A stretch of DNA of 64,000 bases from Microvirga sp. VF16 (GTDB taxonomy: Bacteria; Pseudomonadota; Alphaproteobacteria; Rhizobiales; Beijerinckiaceae), in assembly GCF_016864375.1 (NCBI RefSeq), contig NZ_CP069354.1:2253501-2317500 (forward strand), read 5' to 3'. Position 1 is the stretch's first letter, and the number at the start of each line of letters is the position of its first letter. The position numbers and the translations under genes are program-made. The notes below the pieces were generated by a model, which was given only the letters and a program-made list of their open reading frames with translations, was not told the origin of the DNA and did no database searches. Of the stretch, positions 18,152-26,437 are shown piece by piece.

Positions 18152-18682
18152 ATGCCGGAGACAACGTCGAGCTCCATCCTGATCGTCGTCGATCCGGCGA
18201 TGGTGCCGGATCCCGATCCGTTCGAGGATTTCCTGGCGGTGTACTACGCCCTGGTGGCGGCAGGTGCGCGGCTGCTGATCGCCTCGGAGGCCGGTGGCTA
18301 TCCGTGGCTGAGCCGGCCCGCGCCAGGCCAGGGCAGCGGAAGCGAGTTGATAGCCAGGTTCCTGTCGGACCGACAGGCCAGGGACGAGGTCGCAGACACG
18401 CTTCCGCTTCGCGATGTCTTCGTCGAGGACTTCGAGGCCTGCGTAGTGATCGGAGGCGTCGGCCCCGTGTGGGAGCCGAACGGCAGCGACACCCATGCCC
18501 TGGTCGGAGCGTTCCTGAAGTCGGGCAAGCCCGTCGCTGCAATTTGCAGCAGATCCGGTGTCGCGCCCGGGGGAAGGGCTGGTGGCCTGACACTTCTCAG
18601 CAACGGCGGAGCAAGCCTGCCTTCCGCGATCCGAGCCCTGCTGGCGGCATTGCGGGCCGGCAATGAACCAGAAGATTCATGA
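18152..18682 (+). CDS. DJ-1/PfpI family protein
   Basis: A 176-residue protein with a class I glutamine-amidotransferase-like Rossmann fold. ILIVVDPAMVPDPDPFED opens the fold, and ACVVIGGVGPVWEP and VAAICSRSG mark the nucleophile-elbow region; the Cys in AAICSRSG would be the reactive residue. DJ-1/PfpI members include glyoxalases, chaperones and isonitrile hydratases, so the activity cannot be fixed. It lies between the third alpha/beta hydrolase and the MBL hydrolase. Its TGA overlaps the ATGATG start of the next gene, so translation is likely coupled. Confidence 0.7.
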   Translation: MPETTSSSILIVVDPAMVPDPDPFEDFLAVYYALVAAGARLLIASEAGGYPWLSRPAPGQGSGSELIARFLSDRQARDEVADTLPLRDVFVEDFEACVVIGGVGPVWEPNGSDTHALVGAFLKSGKPVAAICSRSGVAPGGRAGGLTLLSNGGASLPSAIRALLAALRAGNEPEDS

Positions 18683-19557
18683 TGACGCTTGATCGCACCG
18701 CATCCCTTCCTGATCGGGCACCCTTCGCATTCCGGCATGGAGCCTTCGATGTGACGGTGCTGAGCGATGGGCACTTTGCGCTACCCGCCGAAATCGTGGC
18801 TCCCGAGGCCACGCCGGAAGAATGGCGCGACATCGAACGACGTCTCTGCGGGAGCGCCGGAACGATCCGCGCCAATGCCAACATCCCGCTGATCCGTTCG
18901 GGAGAGGACCTGATCCTGATCGACCTTGGGGGTGGCGGGAAATTCCAGCCGACCGAGGGTCGGCTTGCGCAATCCCTTCAGGCCGCAGGATTCGATAATC
19001 GTGCGATCACCAAGGTGCTGCTCACCCATGCGCATCCCGATCACGTCTGGGGCATGCTCGGCCCGGACGGCAAGCCGCGGTTCCCGAACGCCACGTACTA
19101 TGTCGGAGCAAGCGAATGGGACTTCTGGATGGATCCAGACTATGCATCCTCGATACCCCCCGTGCTGCACGACTTCGCCAGGGGAGCCCAACGCGACCTG
19201 GCCGCAGTCCGTGACCGCATCGTCCCGGTGAGGAACGGTGACGAGATCATGCCGGGTCTCCAGGTCATCGCGACACCAGGCCATACACCTGGTCATCTGT
19301 CGTACGCTTTTGCTGGACCCGAGACCATGGTCGTGAGTGGAGATGTGGTTACCAACCAGATTGTCTCCTTCGAGCATCCGGCCTGGCGCTTCGGCAATGA
19401 CACGGACCAGGATATGGGCTCGGCCACCCGGCAACGTTTCGTGGACCGCGCCGCGGCCGACCGCCTGCTGCTGCTTGGCTACCACTTCACCTATCCTGGA
19501 CTGGGTAGGGTGGAGAGGTACGGCAACGCATATCGGTATGTGCCTGCCTCGAGTTGA
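18679..19557 (+). CDS. MBL-fold metallo-hydrolase
   Basis: A 292-residue cytoplasmic metallo-beta-lactamase-fold protein. The zinc motif THAHPDHVWG is near residue 118, followed by ATPGHTPGHLSY, VVSGDVVTNQ and a C-terminal LLGYHFTYPGLG. It is a distant relative of the Tat-exported MBL protein at 2232, with the same closing H-x2-PGLG signature. As last gene of the hydrolase operon it may open a lactone or thioester made or released by the upstream enzymes. That is inference from context only. The start could be either ATG of the ATGATG at 18679. Confidence 0.85.
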   Translation: MMTLDRTASLPDRAPFAFRHGAFDVTVLSDGHFALPAEIVAPEATPEEWRDIERRLCGSAGTIRANANIPLIRSGEDLILIDLGGGGKFQPTEGRLAQSLQAAGFDNRAITKVLLTHAHPDHVWGMLGPDGKPRFPNATYYVGASEWDFWMDPDYASSIPPVLHDFARGAQRDLAAVRDRIVPVRNGDEIMPGLQVIATPGHTPGHLSYAFAGPETMVVSGDVVTNQIVSFEHPAWRFGNDTDQDMGSATRQRFVDRAAADRLLLLGYHFTYPGLGRVERYGNAYRYVPASS

Positions 19558-20000
19558 GTCCAAGCCCTACTCTCCGGGGGCGACATGCTCGTTGATTGGA
19601 ACGGCTGCTTGGTCCGTTGGCACATCTCGGAAGGAGCGCTTTGGTCAGTTCATGAGGTGGTGAGCAGACCTTCATTTCATTTGCTGTTTGTTACTCTTTG
19701 ACCCATTCCGGACGTCTGGGACATTGATGTAGCCGCTGAACTGTCCTCAGGAATTTGCGCGCCTCATAGGTATAGCGTAGATGCACCATGTCCTGATTGA
19801 GAGAAGATGCATTGTGCAATTGAGGGGGCCTCCGCCTTGGTGCCCTCGGTCAACAGACGGAGACGACTGGCGCGCTTTCTGCGGTCCTGCCTCCGACTAC
19901 GATCAGCAAAGGTGATAGGTCGCATTCCATCGCTGCATTGGTTTTCAGCCGGTTTCGCTGCTAGGGATCGGCTGAGCCCAATCCGACTTCGGAGCTTGCT
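19558..20000. other. Intergenic region with repeat, no gene
   Basis: No gene was seen in this 443-bp stretch. It carries repeat R2 copy 1 (19617-19711). Any promoter for the PhzF-like gene lies in the second half but was not resolved. Confidence 0.45.
19617..19711. repeat. Dispersed intergenic repeat R2, copy 1
   Basis: This aligns with 22012-22107. Shared blocks include CGGAAGGA, CTTTGGTC, TTCATGA/CTCATGA, TCATTTCAT, TGCTGTT and ACCCA. It is noncoding and ends in TGACCCATTCCGGACGTC, a form of the motif also found near 1415 and 7206. Confidence 0.7.
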
Positions 20001-20888
20001 GTGCCTCGCTTTCCGTACGAGACTGTCGACGTCTTCACCGACCGCCCCTTCGGTGGCAATCCGCTGGCTGTCTTCACCGATGCGCAGGGGCTTTCCGACG
20101 GGCAGATGCAGGCGCTGGCGGCGGAGATGAACTACAGCGAGACAACGTTCGTCCTGCCCGCCGACGATCCAGCCAATGATGCCCGTGTGCGCATCTTCCA
20201 TCGCACGGCCGAGATGCCCTTTGCCGGCCATCCCAATGTCGGCACGGCGTGTGTGCTGGCGCGCCAGGGCCGCGACCGCGACGGCGTGCTGCGCTTCGAG
20301 CAGAAGGCTGGCCTCGTCGAGATCGCAGTGGAGCGCGATGCAGGAGGAGCCGTGACAGGGGCGGTGATCGCGGCGCCGCAGGCCTTGTCCCTCGGCATGG
20401 AGTTGCCGATCGACGAGATCGCCGCCTGCGCCGGGCTTTCCGTCACCGATATCGTTACAGCGGCCCACAAGCCGGTGCAGGCCTCGGTCGGCGTCAAGTT
20501 CGTGCTGACGCAGGTCGCGCCGGAAGCTCTTGCCAGGGCGACGCCCGATCTCACCGCTTTTCGCAAGCTCGTGCGGCTGCATAGCGAATTGGCCGGACGC
20601 TTGTCACTGTTCCTCTATGCGCGTGACGGCGATACGATCCGAGCGCGGATGTTCGCACCGCTCGCGGGCACTTGGGAGGACCCGGCGACAGGCAGTGCCA
20701 GCGCCACGCTGGGCGCGCTGCTGCTCTCGCTCGACGGCGGCGACAAGGCCGCCTTCACGATCACTCAGGGCGTCGAGATGGGCCGGCCGAGCTTGCTCAA
20801 GGTAACCTCGTGGCGCGCCGAGGATGGCTATCGCTCGCGCGTCGGCGGCAGTTGCACCCCGATGTTCCGGGGCGAGGCCCTGCTTTAG
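20001..20888 (+). CDS. PhzF family isomerase/epimerase-like protein
   Basis: A 295-residue protein of the PhzF (diaminopimelate-epimerase-like) family. The first half has YETVDVFTDRPFGGNPLAVF and MNYSETTFVLP, where Glu is the family's general acid/base. It continues with RIFHRTAEMPFAGHPNVGTA. The second half has GTWEDPATGSASATLGALLL. The start is a GTG at 20001, at the expected family N-terminus. In phenazine makers PhzF isomerises DHHA, but most PhzF-like proteins have unknown substrates and no phenazine genes are here. It is a single-gene unit. Confidence 0.9.
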   Translation: MPRFPYETVDVFTDRPFGGNPLAVFTDAQGLSDGQMQALAAEMNYSETTFVLPADDPANDARVRIFHRTAEMPFAGHPNVGTACVLARQGRDRDGVLRFEQKAGLVEIAVERDAGGAVTGAVIAAPQALSLGMELPIDEIAACAGLSVTDIVTAAHKPVQASVGVKFVLTQVAPEALARATPDLTAFRKLVRLHSELAGRLSLFLYARDGDTIRARMFAPLAGTWEDPATGSASATLGALLLSLDGGDKAAFTITQGVEMGRPSLLKVTSWRAEDGYRSRVGGSCTPMFRGEALL

Positions 20889-21097
20889 AGGACTGAGTGC
20901 TCCAAGAGCATCCCTTTGCGGGATCAAACCTGCACAGGCGATATAAGCCATCAATTCTCCTTCGCCTGATACGGGCAGGGCGCATATTCCTATTGACGAA
21001 CGAAATCCGGATAGCCTGGCACCGTGCATACTGAGCTTTAGAGTAACATTCCTTACACCTCACGAGTGAAACTGCGGCGATCAGACCGGAAACCGCC

Positions 21098-21938
21098 ATG
21101 AATGAACTCCGTCGCGCTACCCTGAACGGCGATGTCTTCGAATACTTCGATGTCGGCGATGGTCCGCCTATCCTGTTCCTGCACGGAGCGCTTGGTGACC
21201 TCAGGACCTGGCAAGGACATAGCGAGATATTGTCAGGCCGCTACCGCTGCATCGGCTACACCCAGCGCTACTTCGGTCGCGTCTCGTGGCGCGATGAGGG
21301 CCCCCCGTTCGGCGTCACCACGCACGCCGAGGACCTCCTTGCTTTCATTGAGGCTCTCTTTCATTGAGGCTCTCGGACTTGCCCCGGTGTACCTCGTGGC
21401 TTGGTCCTATTCCGGTCATGCCGCCTTCGAGGCCGCGCTGCGGCGGCCGGATCTGTTCCGACGTGTGATGGTCTACGAACCGGGCGTGCCGAGCTATGTC
21501 ACCGATCCGGAAGAAGTGGCTGCGTTCGGACGGGATGCCCAGGCCATCTATGGACCGATTGCCACCGCCGCAAGTGCGGGCAATCTGGAAGAAGCCGCTC
21601 GACTGATGATCGACGGCTCCGGTGGGGATGGCTATTTGGACCGTCAAAGTCCGGAATACCGAACCATCATCCGCGACAACCTTCACTCACTGCCGTGCCT
21701 GATGGCTCAGGAGCCACCCCCGAAGATCACCTGTGAGGATCTCACGACATTGAGGATGCCGGTCTCGATTGTCCACGGTGGTTTGACCAGACCCGTCTTC
21801 GCCATCCCCTCCCTCGCTGCCGCACGGTGCATCCGTCATGCCCGGCACGTGGAAGTACCGGGTGTCGGGCATCTTTGGCCGCAGGAGAGCCCTCATGGTT
21901 TCTCGGCTGTGGTCGAGGAACTCGATCGCACGACGTGA
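21098..21938 (+). pseudogene. Alpha/beta hydrolase broken by a 16-bp tandem duplication
   Basis: Two frames together make one alpha/beta hydrolase. The first (from ATG 21098) has PPILFLHGALGDLRTW and stops at 21367 after FIEALFH. The second continues FIEALGLAPVYLVAWSYSGH with the nucleophile Ser in AWSYS, acid region SIVHGG and histidine in VPGVGHLW, ending at 21938. The break is an exact 16-bp tandem duplication at 21342-21373; deleting one copy restores LLAFIEALGLAPVYL in one frame. The mutation looks recent, because no other damage is visible. It could revert by slippage. Confidence 0.9.
21342..21373. repeat. Perfect 16-bp tandem duplication causing a frameshift
   Basis: CTTTCATTGAGGCTCT occurs twice in direct succession (21342-21357 and 21358-21373) inside the alpha/beta hydrolase gene. 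Sixteen is not a multiple of three, so the frame shifts by one. Confidence 0.95.
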
Positions 21939-22011
21939 GAGAAGTAGAGCGACTGTTGGTGGCCTCTGCTACCGAATGCCAGATCGAACCGAGACCCGGA
22001 AAGCTCAAATC

Positions 22012-22107
22012 CTGGCAGACGCGGAAGGAACACTTTGGTCTGCTCATGAAGCAGTAAACGGACCGTCATTTCATCTGCTGTTCGTCGCTCCGTAACCCAA
22101 TTCTGCA
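22012..22107. repeat. Dispersed intergenic repeat R2, copy 2
   Basis: This is the second copy of the element at 19617-19711, in the same orientation, downstream of the broken hydrolase. Each copy lies at the 3' side of a hydrolase-type gene. No coding content is shared. Confidence 0.7.
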
Positions 22108-22236
22108 TTCCATGACGCCTCGTTCTGTTAATATTGGACCTGCGGTTCATGCACGCGCAGCCCCGATTGCCCTCCTTCCGCTCATGCCGCTTTGGGCGCA
22201 TCCTGACTGCGGGTTGGGGATCGAGGGAGACGACCT

Positions 22237-22647
22237 ATGCCTGGCAAGTTCATACTCAAGGGTGACGTCAGGCGGGAGGAGCTGGACATCATGCGGCTCG
22301 GCTGGCTGAGCCATCCGGCCTCGACCGGCGCCGGCAGGTTCACCGTGCTCGAAGGCACCTTCTTCCCCGGCAAGGGACACAGCTTCCACTATCACGCCGA
22401 TCAGGAAGAACTCATCTACGTGGTGTCAGGCACCGTCGAACACTGGATCGAGCAGGAGAAGCGTATTCTCAGCCCAGGAGACAGCGTCTTCATGCCTCCC
22501 AAGGTCGTGCACGCGACCTTCAATATCGGCACGGAGGACGCCAAGGTCATTGCCATTCTCGGGCCCTGTGTTGGCGACTTGGGAGTGGAGCAGGTCGATA
22601 TGTCCGGTGAGGCGCCTTGGAGCGAGCTGCGGGCCAGCACAGCCTAG
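22237..22647 (+). CDS. Cupin domain protein
   Basis: A 136-residue single-domain cupin. Motif 1 is GKGHSFHYHADQEELIYVVSG (residues about 47-67) with the two His and Glu metal ligands. Motif 2 is PGDSVFMPPKVVHATFN with the third His. Such small cupins bind a divalent metal and act as isomerases, dioxygenases or sensors; the sequence does not decide between these. The start at the ATG at 22237 (MPGKFILKGDV) fits the family length. It precedes the arginase-family gene on the same strand by 113 bp, so co-transcription is possible. Confidence 0.85.
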   Translation: MPGKFILKGDVRREELDIMRLGWLSHPASTGAGRFTVLEGTFFPGKGHSFHYHADQEELIYVVSGTVEHWIEQEKRILSPGDSVFMPPKVVHATFNIGTEDAKVIAILGPCVGDLGVEQVDMSGEAPWSELRASTA

Positions 22648-22760
22648 GAGCAAACGTCCTTCAAAATTGGCTTTCCGCGATGTCTGGCGCGCGCGCTCCG
22701 TTTGTCGGATTGCTCGCACGCGCTATGTCCTGGCGCATCGTAAGGACGAGGAGCCGCGCC

Positions 22761-23639
22761 ATGGCCGTCGACCCGCGGAAGGTTCTGCGCCTCAACCTGC
22801 CGCAGTGGCAGGGTGGCGACCGGCCCAACTACCGCATTGGAGGACGGGTGCTGGCCGCGATTGCACCCGAGCCGCAGGGGCCGGAGGAGACCGTCCCGGT
22901 TCCCCGCGCCAGGGAGGACGAGCGGCCCGTCGAGGGCGGCATCGTCTCGCGCGAGATCTTGCTCGAACAGCTCGCCGCCGCCCGCTCGGCCATCGCCCGG
23001 CACAAACCGGAGGCCATCGTGACGCTGGGCGGAGACTGCCACGTCGATCTGGCGCCCATCGCCTATCTCAGCGAGCGCTATGGCGACAACCTAGCCGTGC
23101 TCTGGATTGACGCCCATCCGGACATCATGCCTCCGGCGGAGAACCGGTACGCCCACACGCATGTGCTGGCGACGCTCATGGGCGAAGGCGATCCCGCATT
23201 CGTGGCGGCCGTGCGTCGGCCGGTAGATCCGAGGTGCGTCCTCTATGTCGGGTTGACCGAGACCTCGCCTGGCGAGACCGCCTTCATCCACGCGCATGGG
23301 ATCGCCCATCTTAGCCCGGAGGACTTGGCAGGCTCGCCCGAGCGCGTTCTGGAATGGCTGCGCGCCTCGGGGACGACGAAGGTGGCGGTCCACTTCGATG
23401 TCGATGTCCTCGATCCCGCGCTCTACGACTTTCTCCTGTTCCACGATCCCTATGCCGCACCGGGCACCTATGATGACGTGCCCAAGGGTCGGATGCGGTT
23501 TGAGGAGGTCGCGGCGATCCTCAATACGGTTGCGGCGGAAGCCGACATCGTGGGACTGGCCATCACCGAATACATGCCTTGGAGCGCGATCAAGTTGTCG
23601 GACTCACTGCGCTCGCTGCCGCTTCTTGGCCATGGATAA
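22761..23639 (+). CDS. Arginase/agmatinase family ureohydrolase-like protein
   Basis: A 292-residue protein with the three metal-binding motifs of the ureohydrolase superfamily: TLGGDCHVD, WIDAHPDI and HFDVDVLDP. The first motif has GGDC where canonical arginases have GGDH, a variant seen in a less characterised branch, so metal load and substrate may differ from arginine or agmatine. The ATG at 22761 is preceded by AAGGACGAGGAG; the open frame reaches back to 22617 into the cupin gene without homology. The second half (PDDDVPKG-like region and ITEYMPW) completes the fold. Confidence 0.85.
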   Translation: MAVDPRKVLRLNLPQWQGGDRPNYRIGGRVLAAIAPEPQGPEETVPVPRAREDERPVEGGIVSREILLEQLAAARSAIARHKPEAIVTLGGDCHVDLAPIAYLSERYGDNLAVLWIDAHPDIMPPAENRYAHTHVLATLMGEGDPAFVAAVRRPVDPRCVLYVGLTETSPGETAFIHAHGIAHLSPEDLAGSPERVLEWLRASGTTKVAVHFDVDVLDPALYDFLLFHDPYAAPGTYDDVPKGRMRFEEVAAILNTVAAEADIVGLAITEYMPWSAIKLSDSLRSLPLLGHG

Positions 23640-23659
23640 GGCGGCAAGGAACGGCAGCT

Positions 23660-23750
23660 CCAGGCACGCCTGAGACCTAAGCTCGAAGGCAGCAATCCTC
23701 AGAAGCGGACGTTCCGAAAGCGCAGGAAATCTCGGTTCCTGACCCGAATG
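23660..23750. repeat. Dispersed intergenic repeat R1, copy 2
   Basis: This is the second copy of the 9421-9511 element, in the same orientation. It ends 2 bp before the 14-bp terminal repeat of the IS element at 23753, so this repeat may mark the insertion target. Confidence 0.7.
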
Positions 23751-23752
23751 TA

Positions 23753-25127
23753 TGGACCGGCCGTGCGTCGCAAGAGGCTTTTCGAGATGGCGAGGTTGGT
23801 CTTGCGCTAATGTATCCGGCCCATGTGGAGCGATTGCTCCTGGCCATCATGGATATCCGCGCGCATCGGTTCTCATAAGCGGACCGGCCCTTCATGGCCA
23901 AACGGGTCACCAGAGCCCAGATGCGACGGCGCGACCGTTCTCCATCTCGTGTTCCTCTCGCAGACCTCGGCGAGTTCCAGGCGGTTGATGCAGGGGAGGG
24001 GCGATGCTGCCCTCAACCCATTACAGCCGCTGTCCGTGGTTCATAGGTGCGGTTCTGGCTCAGCACGCTCCAGGCAATCCGCGCCAGCTTGTTGGCTAAA
24101 GCCGCCGCCAGCACGTTGTGGTGCAGGCGTGTGGACGCGGCGGTGAGCCATGCCCCGAAACTGTGTTGGCGCCACTTGGCCGGCCAGAGCAGCAGCACGC
24201 GAGCGGCCTGAACCAGGAGCGAGCGCAGGTAGCTGTTGCCGCGCTTCGACAGGCGGCCCAGGATCGTGCGGTCGCCCGTTGACGTCTGTTTGGGCACCAA
24301 CCCGAGCCAGGCGCCGAAATCACGTCCTCGGCTAAAGGCGGCGCCGTTGCCAATGGCGGCTACCATGGCGCTGGCGATGATCGGTCCCACGCCTGGCACG
24401 CTCATCAAACGCTGGCAGGCTTCGTCTGCCGCTACGAGAGCTTCAATCTCGTCGGTGACAGCATCGATGCGCTCATCCAAGTGATGCCAGTCCTGCATCA
24501 AGCCTTCGATCAGGCGTACCATGCGCGGCGTGAGGACATCGGTGCGCTGGGCGAGAATGTCCGGCAGCGCTTGGCGCAGGGATCGCAAGCCCTGTCGCAC
24601 CGCAATCCCGCGCTCGAGCAGGAAGGCGCGGATCTGGTTGACCACGGCCGTGCGCTGGCTGACCAAGCGGGCGCGAACACGATGCAGAGCTTGCAGGTCG
24701 AGTTGCTCGACTGTCTTCGTAGGCACGAAGCGCATCGTGGGACGCTCCACGGCTTCAGCAATGGCCTCGGCATCGCGGAAATCATTTTTGTGGCTCTTAC
24801 GGAAGGGCTTCACGAACTGGGCGGGGATCAGCTTCACGTCATGGCCAAGGGCCAGCAACTGACGGCTGAGATGGTGGGCGCCGACGCAGGCTTCCATGCC
24901 GATCAGACACGTTGGCATATTGGCGAGGCGCTGCTCAACCTGTCCACGCGAGAGCTTCTGGCGCAGAACGATGGCGCCACGGACATCCAGGCCGATGAGG
25001 TGGAAGCTGTTCTTGCCGATGTCGATGCCAAGGGTGGCAATGGGCGGAAGCGGGGCTTTAGGCATGGCTCAGATCCTCGTGCTGGGCGCCCCTGATGAAG
25101 GGTGCGCCGGTAAGCACGGCCGGTCCA
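23753..25127 (-). mobile_element. IS110/IS1111-type insertion sequence C with perfect 14-bp inverted repeats
   Basis: TGGACCGGCCGTGC (23753-23766) and its perfect inverted copy GCACGGCCGGTCCA (25114-25127) bound a 1.38-kb element. The transposase start is 48 bp inside the left repeat, and a 246-bp noncoding 3' end (23767-24012) precedes the right repeat, the usual IS1111 layout and the expected place of a guide RNA. True termini lie a few bases further out. It sits directly next to repeat R1 copy 2, downstream of the MacB-like permease gene. Confidence 0.85.
24013..25065 (-). CDS. IS110 family transposase (element C)
   Basis: A 350-residue intact transposase. DEDD residues are D15 (TLGIDIGK), E58 (IGMEACVG), D95 and D98 (HKNDFRDAEA). 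The C-terminal domain has VPGVGPIIASAMVAAIG, GLVPKQTSTGDRTILGRLSK with the catalytic-type serine, and RGNSYLRSLLVQAARV. It is more distant from elements A and B than those are from each other, so at least two IS110 lineages share this region. The ATG at 25065 fits the family start. Confidence 0.95.
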   Translation of the reverse strand: MPKAPLPPIATLGIDIGKNSFHLIGLDVRGAIVLRQKLSRGQVEQRLANMPTCLIGMEACVGAHHLSRQLLALGHDVKLIPAQFVKPFRKSHKNDFRDAEAIAEAVERPTMRFVPTKTVEQLDLQALHRVRARLVSQRTAVVNQIRAFLLERGIAVRQGLRSLRQALPDILAQRTDVLTPRMVRLIEGLMQDWHHLDERIDAVTDEIEALVAADEACQRLMSVPGVGPIIASAMVAAIGNGAAFSRGRDFGAWLGLVPKQTSTGDRTILGRLSKRGNSYLRSLLVQAARVLLLWPAKWRQHSFGAWLTAASTRLHHNVLAAALANKLARIAWSVLSQNRTYEPRTAAVMG

Positions 25128-25201
25128 TCCCATTAGCAGTCCTTGGGGAACAAGAGCAGACGTCCAACTGTGCCGCCAAAGGGCTCACCCGAAGATCCAT
25201 C

Positions 25202-26437
25202 CTATTCGAAACGGAGTGCCTCAATGGGATCCAGCAGCGCGGCTTTGTGGGCAGGATAGAACCCGAAGAACACTCCGATGGCCCCGGAAAAGGCAAACCC
25301 AAGTGCAATCGACGCCGGGCTCACCCAAATCGGCCACCCCGCCAACTTGCCAATCCCAACTGCCACGAGCACGCCCACACCCACTCCGAGCAGGCCGCCC
25401 AACACGCATAGCATGGTAGATTCGACCAAAAATTGGTTCCGAACATCTCGTCGGCGTGCCCCAAGCGCCTGGCGCAGGCCAATCTCACGGGTCCGCTCGG
25501 TGACCGAGACCAGCATGATGTTCATGATGCTGATCCCGCCAACCACCAGCGAAACCGAGGCGATGGCAGCCAACAGGAAGGTGAGAGAGCGGGTAGCCGC
25601 CGCGCGAGCCTCCATGGTTTCCGATGGCTTGCGGATCTGGAAATCATCCGGCGCCTCGGCGGACAGCCTGTGCCGCTGCCGCAGCAATCGGTGGATCTGC
25701 TCTTGCGCCGAGACGCTCGCCTCGTCCGAGACGACCTTGACCATAATGAAATCTACTGCATTCCGGCTCACCTTGTTGCTCCCGAGTACGCGGAGCTTGG
25801 CGGTAGACAACGGGATCAGTACAACATCATCCTGGTCGCGGCCATTACCTGCGTTCTGCCCTTTCCTGGTCAGAACCCCGATTACGGTGAACGGAACATT
25901 GGCTATCCGAACCACTTGGCCGAGAGGGTCCTTGTCCTCAAACAGCTTGTCGACGACAGCCCCTCCGAGCAGGACTACCTTGGCGGCGGTGTCGACCTCA
26001 TCAAGAGTGAAGCCGCGTCCCGTCTCGACTCGCCAGTCGCGCGCGACCAGATAGGCCGGAGTGATGCCGCCGGCGAGGGTGGACCAGTTGGCATTGCCAT
26101 GCACGACCTGGATGGCTCCTGAAGTCGTTGGCGCTGCAACGACGACCCCAGGCACTTCGCTCGCTATTGCGGCTGCATCCTCTTCGGTCAGACTCTGACG
26201 CGAACCCGCTCCCAGGCGCACACCGCCTTGGTTTGACGAACCTGGTTGGATCATCAAGAGGTTGGCGCCAAGCGAGCGGATCTGCTCGTCGATCTGGCTC
26301 TGAGCTCCACTGCCAATCGCCACCATAGTGATTAGGGCGGCCACGCCGATGATCATCCCAAGCATCGTCAATGTGCTGCGCAGGAGGTTGGCCCTGATGG
26401 CACGCCAAGCGATGCGGATGGTTTCCGCCATGTTCAT
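25202..26437 (-). CDS. MacB-like ABC transporter permease
   Basis: A 411-residue permease of the MacB/FtsX type. TM1 is in LTMLGMIIGVAALITMVAIG, then comes a large periplasmic MacB_PCD domain (about residues 45-270). Three C-terminal TM segments follow around SLTFLLAAIASVSLVVGG, TMLCVLGGLLGVGVGVLVAVG and ASIALGFAFSGAIGVFFGF. The ATP-binding domain is a separate gene, unlike fused E. coli MacB. With the upstream ATPase and adaptor it should form a tripartite mechanotransmission exporter for peptides, lipids or drugs. Its start overlaps the ATPase stop by 4 bp. Confidence 0.9.
   Translation of the reverse strand: MNMAETIRIAWRAIRANLLRSTLTMLGMIIGVAALITMVAIGSGAQSQIDEQIRSLGANLLMIQPGSSNQGGVRLGAGSRQSLTEEDAAAIASEVPGVVVAAPTTSGAIQVVHGNANWSTLAGGITPAYLVARDWRVETGRGFTLDEVDTAAKVVLLGGAVVDKLFEDKDPLGQVVRIANVPFTVIGVLTRKGQNAGNGRDQDDVVLIPLSTAKLRVLGSNKVSRNAVDFIMVKVVSDEASVSAQEQIHRLLRQRHRLSAEAPDDFQIRKPSETMEARAAATRSLTFLLAAIASVSLVVGGISIMNIMLVSVTERTREIGLRQALGARRRDVRNQFLVESTMLCVLGGLLGVGVGVLVAVGIGKLAGWPIWVSPASIALGFAFSGAIGVFFGFYPAHKAALLDPIEALRFE

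Noticed and set aside
18679..19557. Assigning the MBL hydrolase as an AHL lactonase
   Set aside because: The HxHxDH motif is shared by many MBL hydrolases and the sequence alone does not show lactonase specificity.
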